Assembly: GCF_900129685.1 (NCBI RefSeq) | Contig: NZ_FQWM01000003.1 | Coordinates: 145,896-209,895 of the forward strand | Length of the DNA stretch: 64,000 nucleotides | Origin: Cognatishimia maritima | GTDB taxonomy: Bacteria; Pseudomonadota; Alphaproteobacteria; Rhodobacterales; Rhodobacteraceae | Direction: 5' to 3' | Shown here: piece after piece, positions 43,403 to 53,318 of the stretch | How positions within the stretch are numbered: the stretch's first letter is position 1 | Layout: the number at the start of each line of letters is the position of its first letter | The notes under the pieces: model-generated | What the model was told of the DNA's origin: nothing | The model's database searches: none | The model's input: only the letters and a program-made list of their open reading frames with translations | Made by a program: the position numbers and the translations under genes

Positions 43403-44779
43403 TCAGGCAGTGATTTTCTTAAGATGGTAGCTCTTGGGACGGGTCAAGTTGTGATAGCCGATTTGCGACAACCCCCCGCCGCGCCCGGTGTTCTTGCAAC
43501 CGGTCCAGCATAGGCCCGGGTCCAGATAGTCGGCTCGGTTCATGAACACAGTGCCTGTTTCGATCCGGTCGCCCACATGTTCCGCCCGTTCCAGATTCCG
43601 TGTCCAGAGCGATGCGGTCAGGCCGAATTCACTGTCATTCATCAAGCGAATAGCCTCGTCATCCGAGGCGACTTTCATGATGCCGACAACAGGGCCAAAG
43701 CTTTCGTCCCGCATCACACGCATGTCATGGTTGACATTTGTCAGGATTTGCGGGGTCAGGTAGGCGCCGCCATCGTCTTCGGCAAAGGGGGCAATATGGG
43801 CGATGGCGCCGGCCTCAACTGCTTCGGCGATTTGGGCACGCACCTCATCGGCAAAGCGCACATTGGCCATAGGGCCGATGGTGGTTTCTGCGTCCAGAGG
43901 ATTGCCCAGCTTGTAGCCTTTGACGATGGCTACCGCCAATTCAACAAAAGAGTCATAGAGGCTTTCGTGCACATAAATCCGTTCAATTCCGCAGCAACAC
44001 TGGCCAGAATTGAACATCGCTCCGTCGACCAGCGTGTCAACTGCTGCACCAAGATCGGCATCTTCCATGACATAGGCCGGGTCTTTGCCGCCCAATTCGG
44101 TTCCAACACCGGTAAATGTACCCGCCGCCGCGCGCTCCATCGCGCGCCCACCTCCGACTGAGCCAGTGAAGTTTACAAAATCAAAGGCATTGCCCGCGAT
44201 TAGGTCATTAGTGACATCGTGACTTAGGAAAACGTTCTGGAACACGTCTTCTGGCACACCGGCCGCGTGGAAAGCCTGCGCCATGCGCTCGCCCACCAAA
44301 AGGGTCTGAGTAGCATGTTTCAGGATCACGGTGTTGCCCGCGATCAGGGCCGGAGCAACCGTGTTGATCGCGGTCATGTAGGGGTAATTCCATGGCGCCA
44401 CAACGAACACGACCCCGTGCGGGACACGCTTGATATAGCGTTTGAAGGTTTCGTCTTCGCCTACGCTAATGTCTGCCAGAGCGTCTTCGGCAATGGCCGC
44501 CATATGGCTGGCACGCTCATTGAAGCCCCCGAATTCGCCACCATAGCGAATTGGGCGCCCCATTTGCCACGCCAGTTCGGGCACGATGTCGTCATTCATC
44601 GCCCCCACGGCTTCAACACCTTTCATCACCAAGGCCGAGCGTTCGGCCAACGGGCGCGTTGCCCATGCGGCTTGCGCCTTACGGGCGCGACCAGCGGCTT
44701 CAAACGCTGACTCACGCGACAGGGTTTCGCGTTCGGCAAAGACAGATCCATCGATCGGAGAGATACATTTCAGAGTCAT
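43403..44779 (-). CDS. NAD(P)-dependent aldehyde dehydrogenase
   Basis: This is a 458-residue ALDH. The catalytic residues are visible: N131 in 'APWNYPYMTAINT', general-base E228 in 'GTELGGKDPAYV', and the nucleophile in 'FNSGQCCCGIERIYV' (C262 by spacing, with Cys on both sides). It is close to the succinate-semialdehyde/aminobutyraldehyde group. It begins five bases after the glutamine-synthetase-like gene. It would oxidise the aldehyde formed by the iron dehydrogenase or by deamination. Confidence 0.9.
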   Translation of the reverse strand: MTLKCISPIDGSVFAERETLSRESAFEAAGRARKAQAAWATRPLAERSALVMKGVEAVGAMNDDIVPELAWQMGRPIRYGGEFGGFNERASHMAAIAEDALADISVGEDETFKRYIKRVPHGVVFVVAPWNYPYMTAINTVAPALIAGNTVILKHATQTLLVGERMAQAFHAAGVPEDVFQNVFLSHDVTNDLIAGNAFDFVNFTGSVGGGRAMERAAAGTFTGVGTELGGKDPAYVMEDADLGAAVDTLVDGAMFNSGQCCCGIERIYVHESLYDSFVELAVAIVKGYKLGNPLDAETTIGPMANVRFADEVRAQIAEAVEAGAIAHIAPFAEDDGGAYLTPQILTNVNHDMRVMRDESFGPVVGIMKVASDDEAIRLMNDSEFGLTASLWTRNLERAEHVGDRIETGTVFMNRADYLDPGLCWTGCKNTGRGGGLSQIGYHNLTRPKSYHLKKITA

Positions 44780-44784
44780 GAGTG

Positions 44785-46149
44785 TCAGGCTTTCTCAAAT
44801 CCGCGTGCGATTTCCCAATCGGTCACGACGCGGTCAAATTCTTCTAGTTCTACTTCGGCGGCGCGGGTGTAGTGGTCGACAACCCAATCGCCCATCGCGC
44901 TGCGCAACATGTCCGAATTCCGCAGGGCTTCGGTCGCGGCGCGCAACGTATGTGGCACTTCGGCGATGTCTTTCATCGCGTATAGGTCGCCTGTCACCGG
45001 TTCCGGCAGGGCGAGCCCTTCCTCGATCCCCGCCAGTCCTGCGGCCAGCTGAGCCGCACAGGCAAGATAGGGATTGATGTCGGATCCAGGGATACGGCAT
45101 TCGATCCGCACGGCTTTCGTATTTTCTCCGACCAAACGGAAGCCAGCGGTGCGGTTGTCGACCGACCACGCGCTTTTGGTCGGGGCAAAAGTTCCCGGTA
45201 CGAAACGTTTGTAGCTGTTCACATAAGGCGCGAGAAAGACCATGCCGTCGGCGGCGTATTTGATCAGCCCCGCCACATAGCTGCCCATCAGTTTTGACAT
45301 GCTGCGCGGATTTTCGGGATCGAAGAACACGTTGTCTCCGTCGCGGAACAGCGATTGGTGAATATGCGCAGCGCTGCCGACCTTGTCATGGTGAACCTTG
45401 GGCAGGAAGCTGGCAGCGTGGCCTTTCTGATCGGCGATTTCTTTGATGGCCTGTTTCGAGACCGTGTGCTGATCGGCGGCCAACAGGGCATCGGCATAGC
45501 GGATGTTCAGTTCGGCCTGACCCGCCTCGGCTTCGCCTTTGGTGTTTTCCACAGGCACACCGGCTTCGACCAGCAGGTTGCGAATCGGGCGCATGACATG
45601 CTCTTCCCGGGTGGTCTGCAGAATGTGGTAGTCCTCGTTATAGCCGCCCAGCGTCGCCATATCGCGAAAACCGCCGCGGCGGATCTCGTCATAGCTTTTC
45701 TCGAACAGAAAAAACTCCAGTTCGGTCGCCATATAGGGCGTTAGGCCCATGGCCTCGGCCCGGGCGACCTGTCGTTTCAGGATCTGACGAGGCGAATGCG
45801 GTACCGGTTCGTGGGTATGATGGTCGATGACGTCGCACAGGACCAATACTGTGCCGTCCAACCAGGGAATGCGGCGCAAGGTACCAAGGTCGGGCTTCAT
45901 CACATAGTCGCCATAGCCCGCTTCCCAGCTTGTGGCGGCGTAGCCTTCCGGCGTAGCCATTTCCAGATCCGTGGCCAGCAAGTAATTGCAGCAATGGGTT
46001 TCCTTGTAGCCGCTCTCCAGGAAATTCGAGACGTGAAAGCGTTTACCCATCAGCCGCCCCTGCATGTCGACGAGACAGACCAGCACTGTATCCAGTATCC
46101 CGGCCTCTGCCTCCGATTTCAGGGTTTCAAGGGAAATCAAACCCGACAT
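44785..46149 (-). CDS. Glutamine-synthetase-family ligase (gamma-glutamylamide synthetase type)
   Basis: This is a 454-residue GS-fold protein: 'TLKSEAEAGILDTVLVCLVDMQGRLMGKR' (beta-grasp N-terminus), 'MATELEFFLFE', 'ENTKGEAEAGQAELNI', 'ASFLPKVHHDKVGSAAHIHQSLF', and 'ECRIPGSDINPYLACAAQLAAGL'. The N-terminal region and overall length match PuuA/IpuC/GmaS-type enzymes that join glutamate to an alkylamine with ATP, rather than the GlnA form, which carries a Tyr adenylylation site and other signatures. It overlaps the amidohydrolase gene by 13 bases. It would gamma-glutamylate the amine left after demethylation. Confidence 0.88.
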   Translation of the reverse strand: MSGLISLETLKSEAEAGILDTVLVCLVDMQGRLMGKRFHVSNFLESGYKETHCCNYLLATDLEMATPEGYAATSWEAGYGDYVMKPDLGTLRRIPWLDGTVLVLCDVIDHHTHEPVPHSPRQILKRQVARAEAMGLTPYMATELEFFLFEKSYDEIRRGGFRDMATLGGYNEDYHILQTTREEHVMRPIRNLLVEAGVPVENTKGEAEAGQAELNIRYADALLAADQHTVSKQAIKEIADQKGHAASFLPKVHHDKVGSAAHIHQSLFRDGDNVFFDPENPRSMSKLMGSYVAGLIKYAADGMVFLAPYVNSYKRFVPGTFAPTKSAWSVDNRTAGFRLVGENTKAVRIECRIPGSDINPYLACAAQLAAGLAGIEEGLALPEPVTGDLYAMKDIAEVPHTLRAATEALRNSDMLRSAMGDWVVDHYTRAAEVELEEFDRVVTDWEIARGFEKA

Positions 46150-46907
46150 TGGCCAGTCTCCATTCTGTTTGTCAAAGCAAGCGCATCCAGCGCATCGAGA
46201 ATTAGTGCCGCGGTGTCATTTGCAACCAAATGCTGTTGCTGCGGCGTTGCGATCATATCGTTGCGAAATTCCAGCATAACGTTAGCCCATCCTCGCGGCA
46301 GCGCGTGTTGTTTCAAGGTGTGCGTGACCCCATCCTCGGGGCCATAGGGTTCATTGCGTGCGGTTTTCAGTGCGGTGTGTGTCGCTGCCTTTACCAGCAT
46401 TTTGTCAGCGAGGCTGGTGTCATCGTCATGAAGGATGCCCAGTTGAACCTCGCGGGGCTTTCCGTGAAATACCGGGGTAAAGCTGTGCACCGTGACCAGA
46501 ACGCCAGTCTGTCTCTGATCCATCAGGTCGGACAGGGCAGTTTCAAAAGGCCGGTAGACGCTATCCACCCGTTCGGCCCGCTGTTCCGGTGTCAGATTGT
46601 GATTGCCGGGAATGTCATGGATTTCCGACACTTCGCGGATGGCACTGTCGGATTCAGGCGGACGGTTACAGTCGTAGACGAGCCTTGAGACAGTCGAGGC
46701 GACCAGCGGCGCATCTAGGATATCGGACAAATCTCTGGCCACGCCATAGGCGCCCGGGTCCCAGGCAGCATGGCTGTTCGCGGCCTCCTCGCTGAGCCCC
46801 AGCCCACCGTAGCGGGCCGGGATATGCTGCGAGGCATGTTCACAGACCAGAACAATGTTCGACGCGCCCGAACCGTTTAAGACGATGACGGAAGTATCGT
46901 CCATCAC
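46137..46907 (-). CDS. N-formylglutamate amidohydrolase family protein
   Basis: This is a 256-residue zinc hydrolase of the FGase/HutG2 family: 'VLVCEHASQHIPARYGGLGL', 'AAWDPGAYGVARDLSD', 'VYDCNRPPES', 'LVTVHSFTPVF' and 'ANVMLEFRNDMI' carry the metal-binding acidic and His residues. No histidine-degradation genes are nearby. Next to a gamma-glutamyl ligase, an activity on a gamma-glutamyl or N-acyl-glutamyl compound is plausible. It overlaps the DMGDH stop by four bases (ATGA). Confidence 0.85.
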   Translation of the reverse strand: MMDDTSVIVLNGSGASNIVLVCEHASQHIPARYGGLGLSEEAANSHAAWDPGAYGVARDLSDILDAPLVASTVSRLVYDCNRPPESDSAIREVSEIHDIPGNHNLTPEQRAERVDSVYRPFETALSDLMDQRQTGVLVTVHSFTPVFHGKPREVQLGILHDDDTSLADKMLVKAATHTALKTARNEPYGPEDGVTHTLKQHALPRGWANVMLEFRNDMIATPQQQHLVANDTAALILDALDALALTNRMETGQCRV

Positions 46908-49348
46908 ACTTTCACCCGCTCCATTTTGGGATCAAACAGCGGCGCCAGCGTGACCTCGCAAGGGACCCGCACGGTGGCGACTTCCAGCTCGTAAGTCCCG
47001 CTGTTGATAAAGTCGCGGTCCACCCCGCCGTCATGACGCACGTAGCCCATTGCTATGGATTTGCCGATCGTGTGGCCATAACCGGCCGAACTGATGTAGC
47101 CGACACGCTCGCCGTTGCGGTAAATGGTTTCCCGGCCGGACAGAATGACGTCGCCATCAGTGGTGAAGGTGGCCAGCATCTTCTTAAGTTTGCCGCCTCG
47201 TTGTTCGGCAACGGCCTCGCGTCCCTTGAACGGAATATCCTTCTTCATCTTCACGGCCCAGCCCAGCCCAGCCTCGTCAGGCGTGTGATCGGGGCCAATG
47301 TCGGATGGCCAGGCACGATAGCCCTTCTCAAGCCGCAGTGTTTCGATTGCCCGGTAGCCTGCGTCGACCAGCCCGTGTTCGGCACCGGCTTTGTGCAGCG
47401 CGTCATAGACCGCGGTGGCATATTCCACTGGCAAATGAAGTTCCCAGCCGAGTTCGCCCACATAAGTGACGCGCAAGGCGTTGACCGGGCATCCCGCGAT
47501 GCCGATGGTCTTTGCCTTGCCGAATGGGAAGCCTTCATTGGAAACATCGTCACGTGTCACCGACTGAAGGATTGTACGTGCCTTGGGTCCCATCAACGAC
47601 AAGACCGCATATGAAGACGTGACATCGAACAGCTGCGCATTCATGCCGTCGGGGATGTTCTTGCAAATCCAGTCGAAGTCATGAGTGGCATAGCCGGTGC
47701 CTGTGACGATGTAGTATTCGTCTTCGGCGACACGCACACAGGTCAGGTCACATTCGATGCCAGCCCGATCATTCAGCATCTGGGTATAGATCAGAGAGCC
47801 GACCGGCTTGGCCACGTCATTGGCAGCGATCCAGCTGAGGGCCGCTTCTGCATCCGGGCCCTTCAGGGCGAATTTGGCAAATGAGGTCTGGTCGAAAAGG
47901 ACAGCCGATTCACGGCAAGCGCTATGCTCTCGTCCCACTGGCGTGTGCCAGTTCGGGCGCTCGAACGTGTAAATGTCGCGCTGATCTTCACCTGCCGCCG
48001 TGTCAGCGTACCAGTTGGGACGTTCCCAGCCGAGTTTTTCGCCGAACACGGCGCCTTGGGCGCGCAGCGTGTCATAAAGCGGCGACTTGCGGCAAGGTCG
48101 GCCCGAGTCATGTTCTTCAGAGGGCCAGGCCATGGTGTAGTGCTTGCCATAGGCCTCGATCGTGCGGGTGCGAATCCAGTCGTCGTCGAAATGGGGGCGA
48201 CCAAAGCGGCGGATATCTACAGGCCACAAGTCAAACGGAGGCTCACCCTTAGCAACCCATTCCGCCAACGCCATGCCCGCGCCACCGCCAGCGGCAATGC
48301 CATAGGCGTTGAAGCCGGCTCCAACAAAAAAGTTCTTCAGTTCCGGCGCTTCCCCAAGGATGAAGTTGCCATCCGGCGTAAAGCTTTCTGGCCCGTTCAC
48401 CAACTCTTTGATCCCGGCGGTTTCCAGTGCCGGAACCCGGCCCAGCGACAGTTCCATCAGCTGTTCGAAATGGTCGAAATTGCTGTCCAGAAGCGTGTAG
48501 TGAAAGCCTTGCGGAATACCGTTGGTGGCCCAGGGGATCGGGTTGGGCTCGTAGCCGCCCATCACCAGCCCGCCAACCTCTTCCTTGTAGTAGGTCAGAC
48601 GGTCCGGGTCGCGCAGCGTGGGCAAGTTGGCAGGCACACCTTCGATCCGTTCGGTCACCATGTATTGATGCTCCATCGGCACCAGCGGCACATTTACACC
48701 TACGGATTTCGCGAAAGTCCGGGTCCACTGGCCGCAGCAAGCAATCACGATCGGGGTCTCGATCCGGCCTTTTTCGGTTTCGACAGCCTTGATCACACCC
48801 TTTTCAATATCGACTGACGTGACTTTGGTGTCTTCGAATATCCGCGCCCCGGCCATGCGCGCGCCCTTGGCCAGCGCTTGGGTGATGTCAGAGGGGTTGG
48901 CCTGACCGTCGGTCGGCAGATAGGCCGCACCAATGACATCGTCGATGGTCATCAACGGCCACAATTCCTGCGCCTCTTTCGGAGTCAGCAACTGCATGTC
49001 CAACCCAAAGGAATGTGCCGTGGTGGCCTGGCGTTTCACTTCGGTCCATCGCTCCGGATTACAGGCAAGCCGTAACCCGCCATTCATCTTCCAGCCCGTG
49101 CCCAGCCCGGTTTCCTGTTCCAGTGAATTATAAAGATCGACCGAATAGCCCAGCAGCTGGGTGATATTCGCGTTTGAACGCAATTGGCCGACGAGACCCG
49201 CAGCGTGGAAGGTTGTCCCTGATGTGAGTTTCTTGCGCTCGACCAGAACCACGTCCCAGCCCATCTTGGCAAGATGATACGCCGTCGAGCATCCGACGAT
49301 CCCGCCGCCAACGATGACGGCCTGTGCGGTGTTAGGAAAATCGCTCAT
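46904..49348 (-). CDS. FAD-dependent dimethylglycine/sarcosine-dehydrogenase-like protein with GcvT domain
   Basis: This is an 814-residue two-part flavoprotein. Residues 1-370 form a DAO FAD domain (GGGIVG at about 14-19) with a candidate flavinylated His48 in 'SGTTFHAAGL', followed by an FAO_M linker. Residues about 430-805 form a GcvT aminomethyl/folate-binding domain ('YVGELGWELHLPVEYATAVYDAL', 'LRLEKGYRAWPSDIG'). Family members oxidise N-methyl groups and pass formaldehyde to tetrahydrofolate. The aromatic residue before the flavin His is Phe here, while the second copy has Trp. It lies two bases after the kinase. It should demethylate an N-methylated amine. Confidence 0.88.
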   Translation of the reverse strand: MSDFPNTAQAVIVGGGIVGCSTAYHLAKMGWDVVLVERKKLTSGTTFHAAGLVGQLRSNANITQLLGYSVDLYNSLEQETGLGTGWKMNGGLRLACNPERWTEVKRQATTAHSFGLDMQLLTPKEAQELWPLMTIDDVIGAAYLPTDGQANPSDITQALAKGARMAGARIFEDTKVTSVDIEKGVIKAVETEKGRIETPIVIACCGQWTRTFAKSVGVNVPLVPMEHQYMVTERIEGVPANLPTLRDPDRLTYYKEEVGGLVMGGYEPNPIPWATNGIPQGFHYTLLDSNFDHFEQLMELSLGRVPALETAGIKELVNGPESFTPDGNFILGEAPELKNFFVGAGFNAYGIAAGGGAGMALAEWVAKGEPPFDLWPVDIRRFGRPHFDDDWIRTRTIEAYGKHYTMAWPSEEHDSGRPCRKSPLYDTLRAQGAVFGEKLGWERPNWYADTAAGEDQRDIYTFERPNWHTPVGREHSACRESAVLFDQTSFAKFALKGPDAEAALSWIAANDVAKPVGSLIYTQMLNDRAGIECDLTCVRVAEDEYYIVTGTGYATHDFDWICKNIPDGMNAQLFDVTSSYAVLSLMGPKARTILQSVTRDDVSNEGFPFGKAKTIGIAGCPVNALRVTYVGELGWELHLPVEYATAVYDALHKAGAEHGLVDAGYRAIETLRLEKGYRAWPSDIGPDHTPDEAGLGWAVKMKKDIPFKGREAVAEQRGGKLKKMLATFTTDGDVILSGRETIYRNGERVGYISSAGYGHTIGKSIAMGYVRHDGGVDRDFINSGTYELEVATVRVPCEVTLAPLFDPKMERVKV

Positions 49349-49350
49349 TT

Positions 49351-50244
49351 TTATCCTCTTTGGGATTGATATTCGGAAAGGGCCAGCCGGTAGCGGGCCA
49401 GGTTGTCAGCCGTATAGGCGGCATAGTCGAAGTCGATCTCGGAGGTGATTTCCGAGACCATGCTCCACATGGTTTCGCGCAGCAGCGAGGCGCATTTCAT
49501 CGCGCCATAGCTGTTCATTAGGGTCTCGTCCGGCGGAGTGCCGAAATAGGTTTCCAGTATCACCATCTCGGCCTCCGGCGGCAGGTCGCAATTGGTGGCG
49601 AGACCTCCGAGATCGAACAAGGGTGAATTGAAGCCGCCATATTCCCAGTCGATCAGCCAAAGCCGGTCTGGGCCGCGGAGGATATTGGCGGGAAGCAGGT
49701 CGTTGTGACTAAGAACAAGATCAACCTTGCCAACCGCTTGCTCCAGCGCCGCAGCCTCTTGCATCAACTCTGGAAGGCGGTCCATTTGAGTAGAAGCGTT
49801 GCGAGAAAGGAAAGCGGCATAGTTGCGAAGGACGTGAAACACCCAGAAGGTCAGAATGGGCCCGCGCACTTTGCTAGTTACGGTTTCATGCACAGACCGG
49901 ATCAGGTGTACGGTATTCACCAGCGTTTCTGCATCATGCAGGTCAGCGGCCTTCAGCGGCGTTGACTCGACGAAGTCCAGAACCAAAACGCCCGGTTCGG
50001 TATGATTGATCGCAGGCGAAATTCCCGCTTCTTGTGCAGCGTAGGAGATCGCCTGTTCATTGAACCGCATCACCCCATGCTCGGGAATATCCTCGCCGAA
50101 GCGCACCACATATTTTCCAGTGTTGTCGGTGACAAGCAGGTTAACATTCGTGATACCGCCGCCCAGCTGTTCGATTTCGGGCGTGCCCTGCCAGCAGGGC
50201 AAAGCGCGGGCAGTTGCGAATGCGTGTTCGAGAGCCATCGTCAT
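49351..50244 (-). CDS. Choline/ethanolamine-kinase-like phosphotransferase
   Basis: This is a 297-residue aminoglycoside-phosphotransferase-fold kinase with the Brenner motif 'LVLSHNDLLPANILRG', the metal-binding Asp segment 'LWLIDWEYGGFNSPLFDLGGL' and an N-terminal 'GGGITNVNLLV' nucleotide loop. 'WEYGGFN' is diagnostic of the choline/ethanolamine kinase (LicA) branch. It sits between the permease (ATGA overlap) and the DMGDH gene. A kinase between importer and demethylase suggests that an alcohol-bearing amine is phosphorylated on entry. Confidence 0.87.
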   Translation of the reverse strand: MTMALEHAFATARALPCWQGTPEIEQLGGGITNVNLLVTDNTGKYVVRFGEDIPEHGVMRFNEQAISYAAQEAGISPAINHTEPGVLVLDFVESTPLKAADLHDAETLVNTVHLIRSVHETVTSKVRGPILTFWVFHVLRNYAAFLSRNASTQMDRLPELMQEAAALEQAVGKVDLVLSHNDLLPANILRGPDRLWLIDWEYGGFNSPLFDLGGLATNCDLPPEAEMVILETYFGTPPDETLMNSYGAMKCASLLRETMWSMVSEITSEIDFDYAAYTADNLARYRLALSEYQSQRG

Positions 50245-52244
50245 TTCACACCCAGCCTTTCCTGCGAGCTCTTTGAAAGGGCCGTGACAATCCGGTCGGC
50301 AATGATGGCAATAAAGGCAACCGCAAGCCCGGCGATGATACCTTGTCCGGTATTGGCCTTAGTCAGAGCGATATAGACTTCCTGACCAAGATCACGGGTG
50401 CCAACGAGCGCGGTAATGACCAGCATAGAAAGGGCCAGCATGATGGTCTGGTTTAGACCCAGCAGTAGCGAGGGCGCGGCCAGCGGTAGTTTGATCCGCC
50501 ACAGAAGTTGGCGTTCGGTACAGCCTGAGACCTTACCAGCTTCGATCAATTCGGAGTCGATCGACCGGATGCCATGGGCGGCGTAGCGCACGGCTGGGGC
50601 CAGGGCATAAAGCACCACCGCGATCATGGCCGAGAAGTCACCCACCCGGAACAGCATCACGACCGGGATCAGGTACACGAAGCTGGGCATGGTTTGCAGC
50701 GTATCGATTAATGAGCCGATCACGCTGTTGGCGCGGGCGCTTTGACCAGCCCAAATGCCCAAAGGAATACCGATGGCGCTGGCGATCAGAACCGAGACCG
50801 ATACCAGATAGACGGTGACCATCGCCTTGGCCCAAAGCCCGTTTGCCGCGATGAATAGTGTCATCAGAGCAGAAATAAGGCCAAGTTTCCAACCTCCCAG
50901 ACGCCCTGCTGCGATGCCAACAGCGATGATGCCCCAAGCCCAAGGGATGCCACCGAAAAACCGTTTTACCGGCAGCAAAAGGGTGGTCAGGAAGAACGTC
51001 TTGATGGCTTCGAACGTGTCAAAGAAGGTGATGTTGATCCACTCCATCATCGCGGTCCAGAACGCACCGGTGGTGATGGTGAAGGCCTCAGGCAGCACGC
51101 GGAATGCAGGCAGGTAGAAGCTCGTCAAAGTGGTCACGAAAATCAGCGCAAGGACCGTGCTTATCAGCGGATGGCGCTGATATACTGGGAGTGTCGGATC
51201 TGGGCGGGGACGCACGCGACGGATGGCGAAGGCCTGACTGACACGGTCCAGAGCGATGGCCATCACCACGATGGCCAATCCGGCCTCGATGCCACCTCCA
51301 ATATCCAGCCGGCGCAGTGAGGTCAGAACATCATAGCCGAGACCGCCAGCACCAATCATCGATGCGATAATTACCATGTTGAGGGTCAGCATGATCACCT
51401 GATTGACCCCGACCATCAGTGACGGAAGCGCGGTAGGCAGCATCACTTTCCACATCAACTGACGGGGTTTGCAGCCCACCATTCGACCGGCTTCGATTAT
51501 CTCTTCCGGCACAGACTGCAACGCCACTGTTGAGATCCGTACCATCGGCGGCATGGCGTAGATCACCGTGGCGACTAGGGCAGAGATCGGACCAAAACCG
51601 AACAGGAACAAGATCGGCACGAGGTAGGCAAAGACCGGGACGGTCTGCATCAGGTCGAGGACCGGGCGCAGTGCACGTTCGACCCATGGGTGGCGATAAG
51701 ACAGAATGCCAAGCATGAGACCGCCCGCCACACCGATCGGCACTGCGATCAAAACCGAGGCCAGCGTGACCATGGCGCTTTCCCATTGGCCAAAGATAGC
51801 CAGATAGGCAAAACACAGACCCGCCAGCAAGGCCAGAGACTTGTTTTTCGCGTAGATTGCCACCGCAGCCATGGTGCCAATGATGGCGATCCAGCTGATC
51901 GAGGGTGCTAATTCAATAGCCTGCTGCCCCTGGCCGACCGAGAAACCATCTACCAGCATTGATCGAACCAATTGATAGGGAAGTTCGATCACACCCGCGA
52001 TGAATCGGGTGAGGTCACGGAATGAGAACAGGCCAAAATGCGCATCTTCCACAAGCCAGGACATAGCGTCCGAAATCCAGCCATCCAACGGCAGTTCGTA
52101 TTGCTTGGGAAAGCGGATGATCCAGCGCGCGTCCAATGCCTGGTACAGGCTGAACGACCACTTCGACAGAGCCCAAGTCACCAAGAATAGGCCCAGCCAA
52201 AACGGCCTCGAGCCATTGGTCAGGGATTTGAGAAACCTCGTCAT
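50241..52244 (-). CDS. Betaine-type ABC permease, two ProW modules in one polypeptide
   Basis: This is a 667-residue membrane protein made of two homologous ProW/OpuAB units, each with its own coupling loop: 'EEIIEAGRMVGCKPRQLMWKVMLPTALPSL' in the first half and 'SELIEAGKVSGCTERQLLWRIKLPLAAPSL' in the second. Ordinary ProW has about 280-350 residues and works as a homodimer. Here the dimer is fused, so each half can diverge. About 12-14 hydrophobic segments are seen. Four-base overlaps link it to the ATPase before and the kinase after. Confidence 0.87.
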   Translation of the reverse strand: MTRFLKSLTNGSRPFWLGLFLVTWALSKWSFSLYQALDARWIIRFPKQYELPLDGWISDAMSWLVEDAHFGLFSFRDLTRFIAGVIELPYQLVRSMLVDGFSVGQGQQAIELAPSISWIAIIGTMAAVAIYAKNKSLALLAGLCFAYLAIFGQWESAMVTLASVLIAVPIGVAGGLMLGILSYRHPWVERALRPVLDLMQTVPVFAYLVPILFLFGFGPISALVATVIYAMPPMVRISTVALQSVPEEIIEAGRMVGCKPRQLMWKVMLPTALPSLMVGVNQVIMLTLNMVIIASMIGAGGLGYDVLTSLRRLDIGGGIEAGLAIVVMAIALDRVSQAFAIRRVRPRPDPTLPVYQRHPLISTVLALIFVTTLTSFYLPAFRVLPEAFTITTGAFWTAMMEWINITFFDTFEAIKTFFLTTLLLPVKRFFGGIPWAWGIIAVGIAAGRLGGWKLGLISALMTLFIAANGLWAKAMVTVYLVSVSVLIASAIGIPLGIWAGQSARANSVIGSLIDTLQTMPSFVYLIPVVMLFRVGDFSAMIAVVLYALAPAVRYAAHGIRSIDSELIEAGKVSGCTERQLLWRIKLPLAAPSLLLGLNQTIMLALSMLVITALVGTRDLGQEVYIALTKANTGQGIIAGLAVAFIAIIADRIVTALSKSSQERLGVK

Positions 52245-53275
52245 CCCGCGCTCCGTCCAACCATGATATCGATTGCTGCGCGCGAGTCGATGGTGCCAAC
52301 CGGCTGACCGTCTTCGTCCAGAACCCTGAATGGCAGAGTAGAATCATCCAACTGAAGGATGGTGTCGGCCACTGTAAGGTGGCCGGGCAGGTCTCCGGCA
52401 TAGTCGTTTTCTGGGACTCCGGCGGACATGATGGATTTCAACCGCATGACTTTAGCACGGGGAATGTGGCGGGTGAACTCCTCGACATAGGGCGTAGCCG
52501 GTTTCATCACCAGGTTTTCGGGCGTGTCGATCTGTTCGATACAACCGTCTTTCATCACTGCGATGCGGTCGGCCAGACGGATAGCCTCGTCAAAGTCGTG
52601 GGTGATGAACACGATCGTCTTGTGCAGCATAGATTGCAGACGCAGGAATTCGTCCTGCATTTCCCGACGGATCAGCGGATCAAGCGCCGAGAACGGCTCA
52701 TCAAGGAACCACAGATCAGGGTCGGCCACCAACGAACGCGCGATCCCAACGCGCTGTTGCTGGCCACCGGACAATTGCCGGGGATAATGGTCTTCACGCC
52801 CTTGCAAGCCGACGGTTTCGATCATCTGACGGGCACGGTTTTCGCGGTCTTTCAGGGGGAAGCCCTGAATTTCCAGCGGGAAAGCGGCGTTTTGCAAAAC
52901 GGTCAGATGCGGCAGCAGTGCGAAATGCTGAAAGACCATGCCCATTTTCTTGCGACGCACATCGATCAATTCAGAGTCGCCCATGGTCAGCAGATTGCGG
53001 CCTTCGAAGTTGATTTCGCCCGCGGTTGACTCAACGAGGCGCGAAAGGCAGCGCACCAACGTGGACTTTCCTGATCCGGAAAGCCCCATGATGACGAAAA
53101 TCTCGCCCTCAAATATTTGGACATTGGCATCGCGCACGGCACCGACCATTTGGGCGGCTTCAAAATCTTCTGAGGTTGGTGCGTCATTGTGTTTCTTAAG
53201 GAAGTCTTCGGGGTGTGGGCCGTAGATCTTCCAAACACCTCGGCACTCCAGTTTTACGGAACGCTCCATAGTCAC
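52241..53275 (-). CDS. Betaine-type ABC transporter ATP-binding protein (ProV/OpuAA type)
   Basis: This is a 344-residue ATPase with the ProV-like N-terminal extension ('VWKIYGPHPEDFLKKHNDAP'), Walker A '[17 protein letters not shown]', signature '[15 protein letters not shown]', Walker B 'LWFLDEPFSALDPL', and switch 'ITHDFDEAIRLADRIAVM'. A shortened C-terminal CBS-like part (about residues 280-340, 'VADTILQLDDSTLPFRVLDEDGQPVG') may sense ionic strength or a nucleotide. It follows the binding-protein gene after 91 bases. Confidence 0.9.
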   Translation of the reverse strand: MTMERSVKLECRGVWKIYGPHPEDFLKKHNDAPTSEDFEAAQMVGAVRDANVQIFEGEIFVIMGLSGSGKSTLVRCLSRLVESTAGEINFEGRNLLTMGDSELIDVRRKKMGMVFQHFALLPHLTVLQNAAFPLEIQGFPLKDRENRARQMIETVGLQGREDHYPRQLSGGQQQRVGIARSLVADPDLWFLDEPFSALDPLIRREMQDEFLRLQSMLHKTIVFITHDFDEAIRLADRIAVMKDGCIEQIDTPENLVMKPATPYVEEFTRHIPRAKVMRLKSIMSAGVPENDYAGDLPGHLTVADTILQLDDSTLPFRVLDEDGQPVGTIDSRAAIDIMVGRSAG

Positions 53276-53318
53276 CTCGGGGATTTGGCCTTGTCGGGCC
53301 AGATTGCTGGGAAAGGGG

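Noticed and set aside
43577-44161. Long open frame of 194 codons opposite the aldehyde dehydrogenase
   Set aside because: It is an antisense shadow of a clear ALDH gene and has no recognisable domain or ribosome site.
47924-48817. Open frame of 297 codons opposite the DMGDH-like gene
   Set aside because: Antisense shadow of a high-GC gene; composition is Arg/Val/Phe-rich without family pattern.
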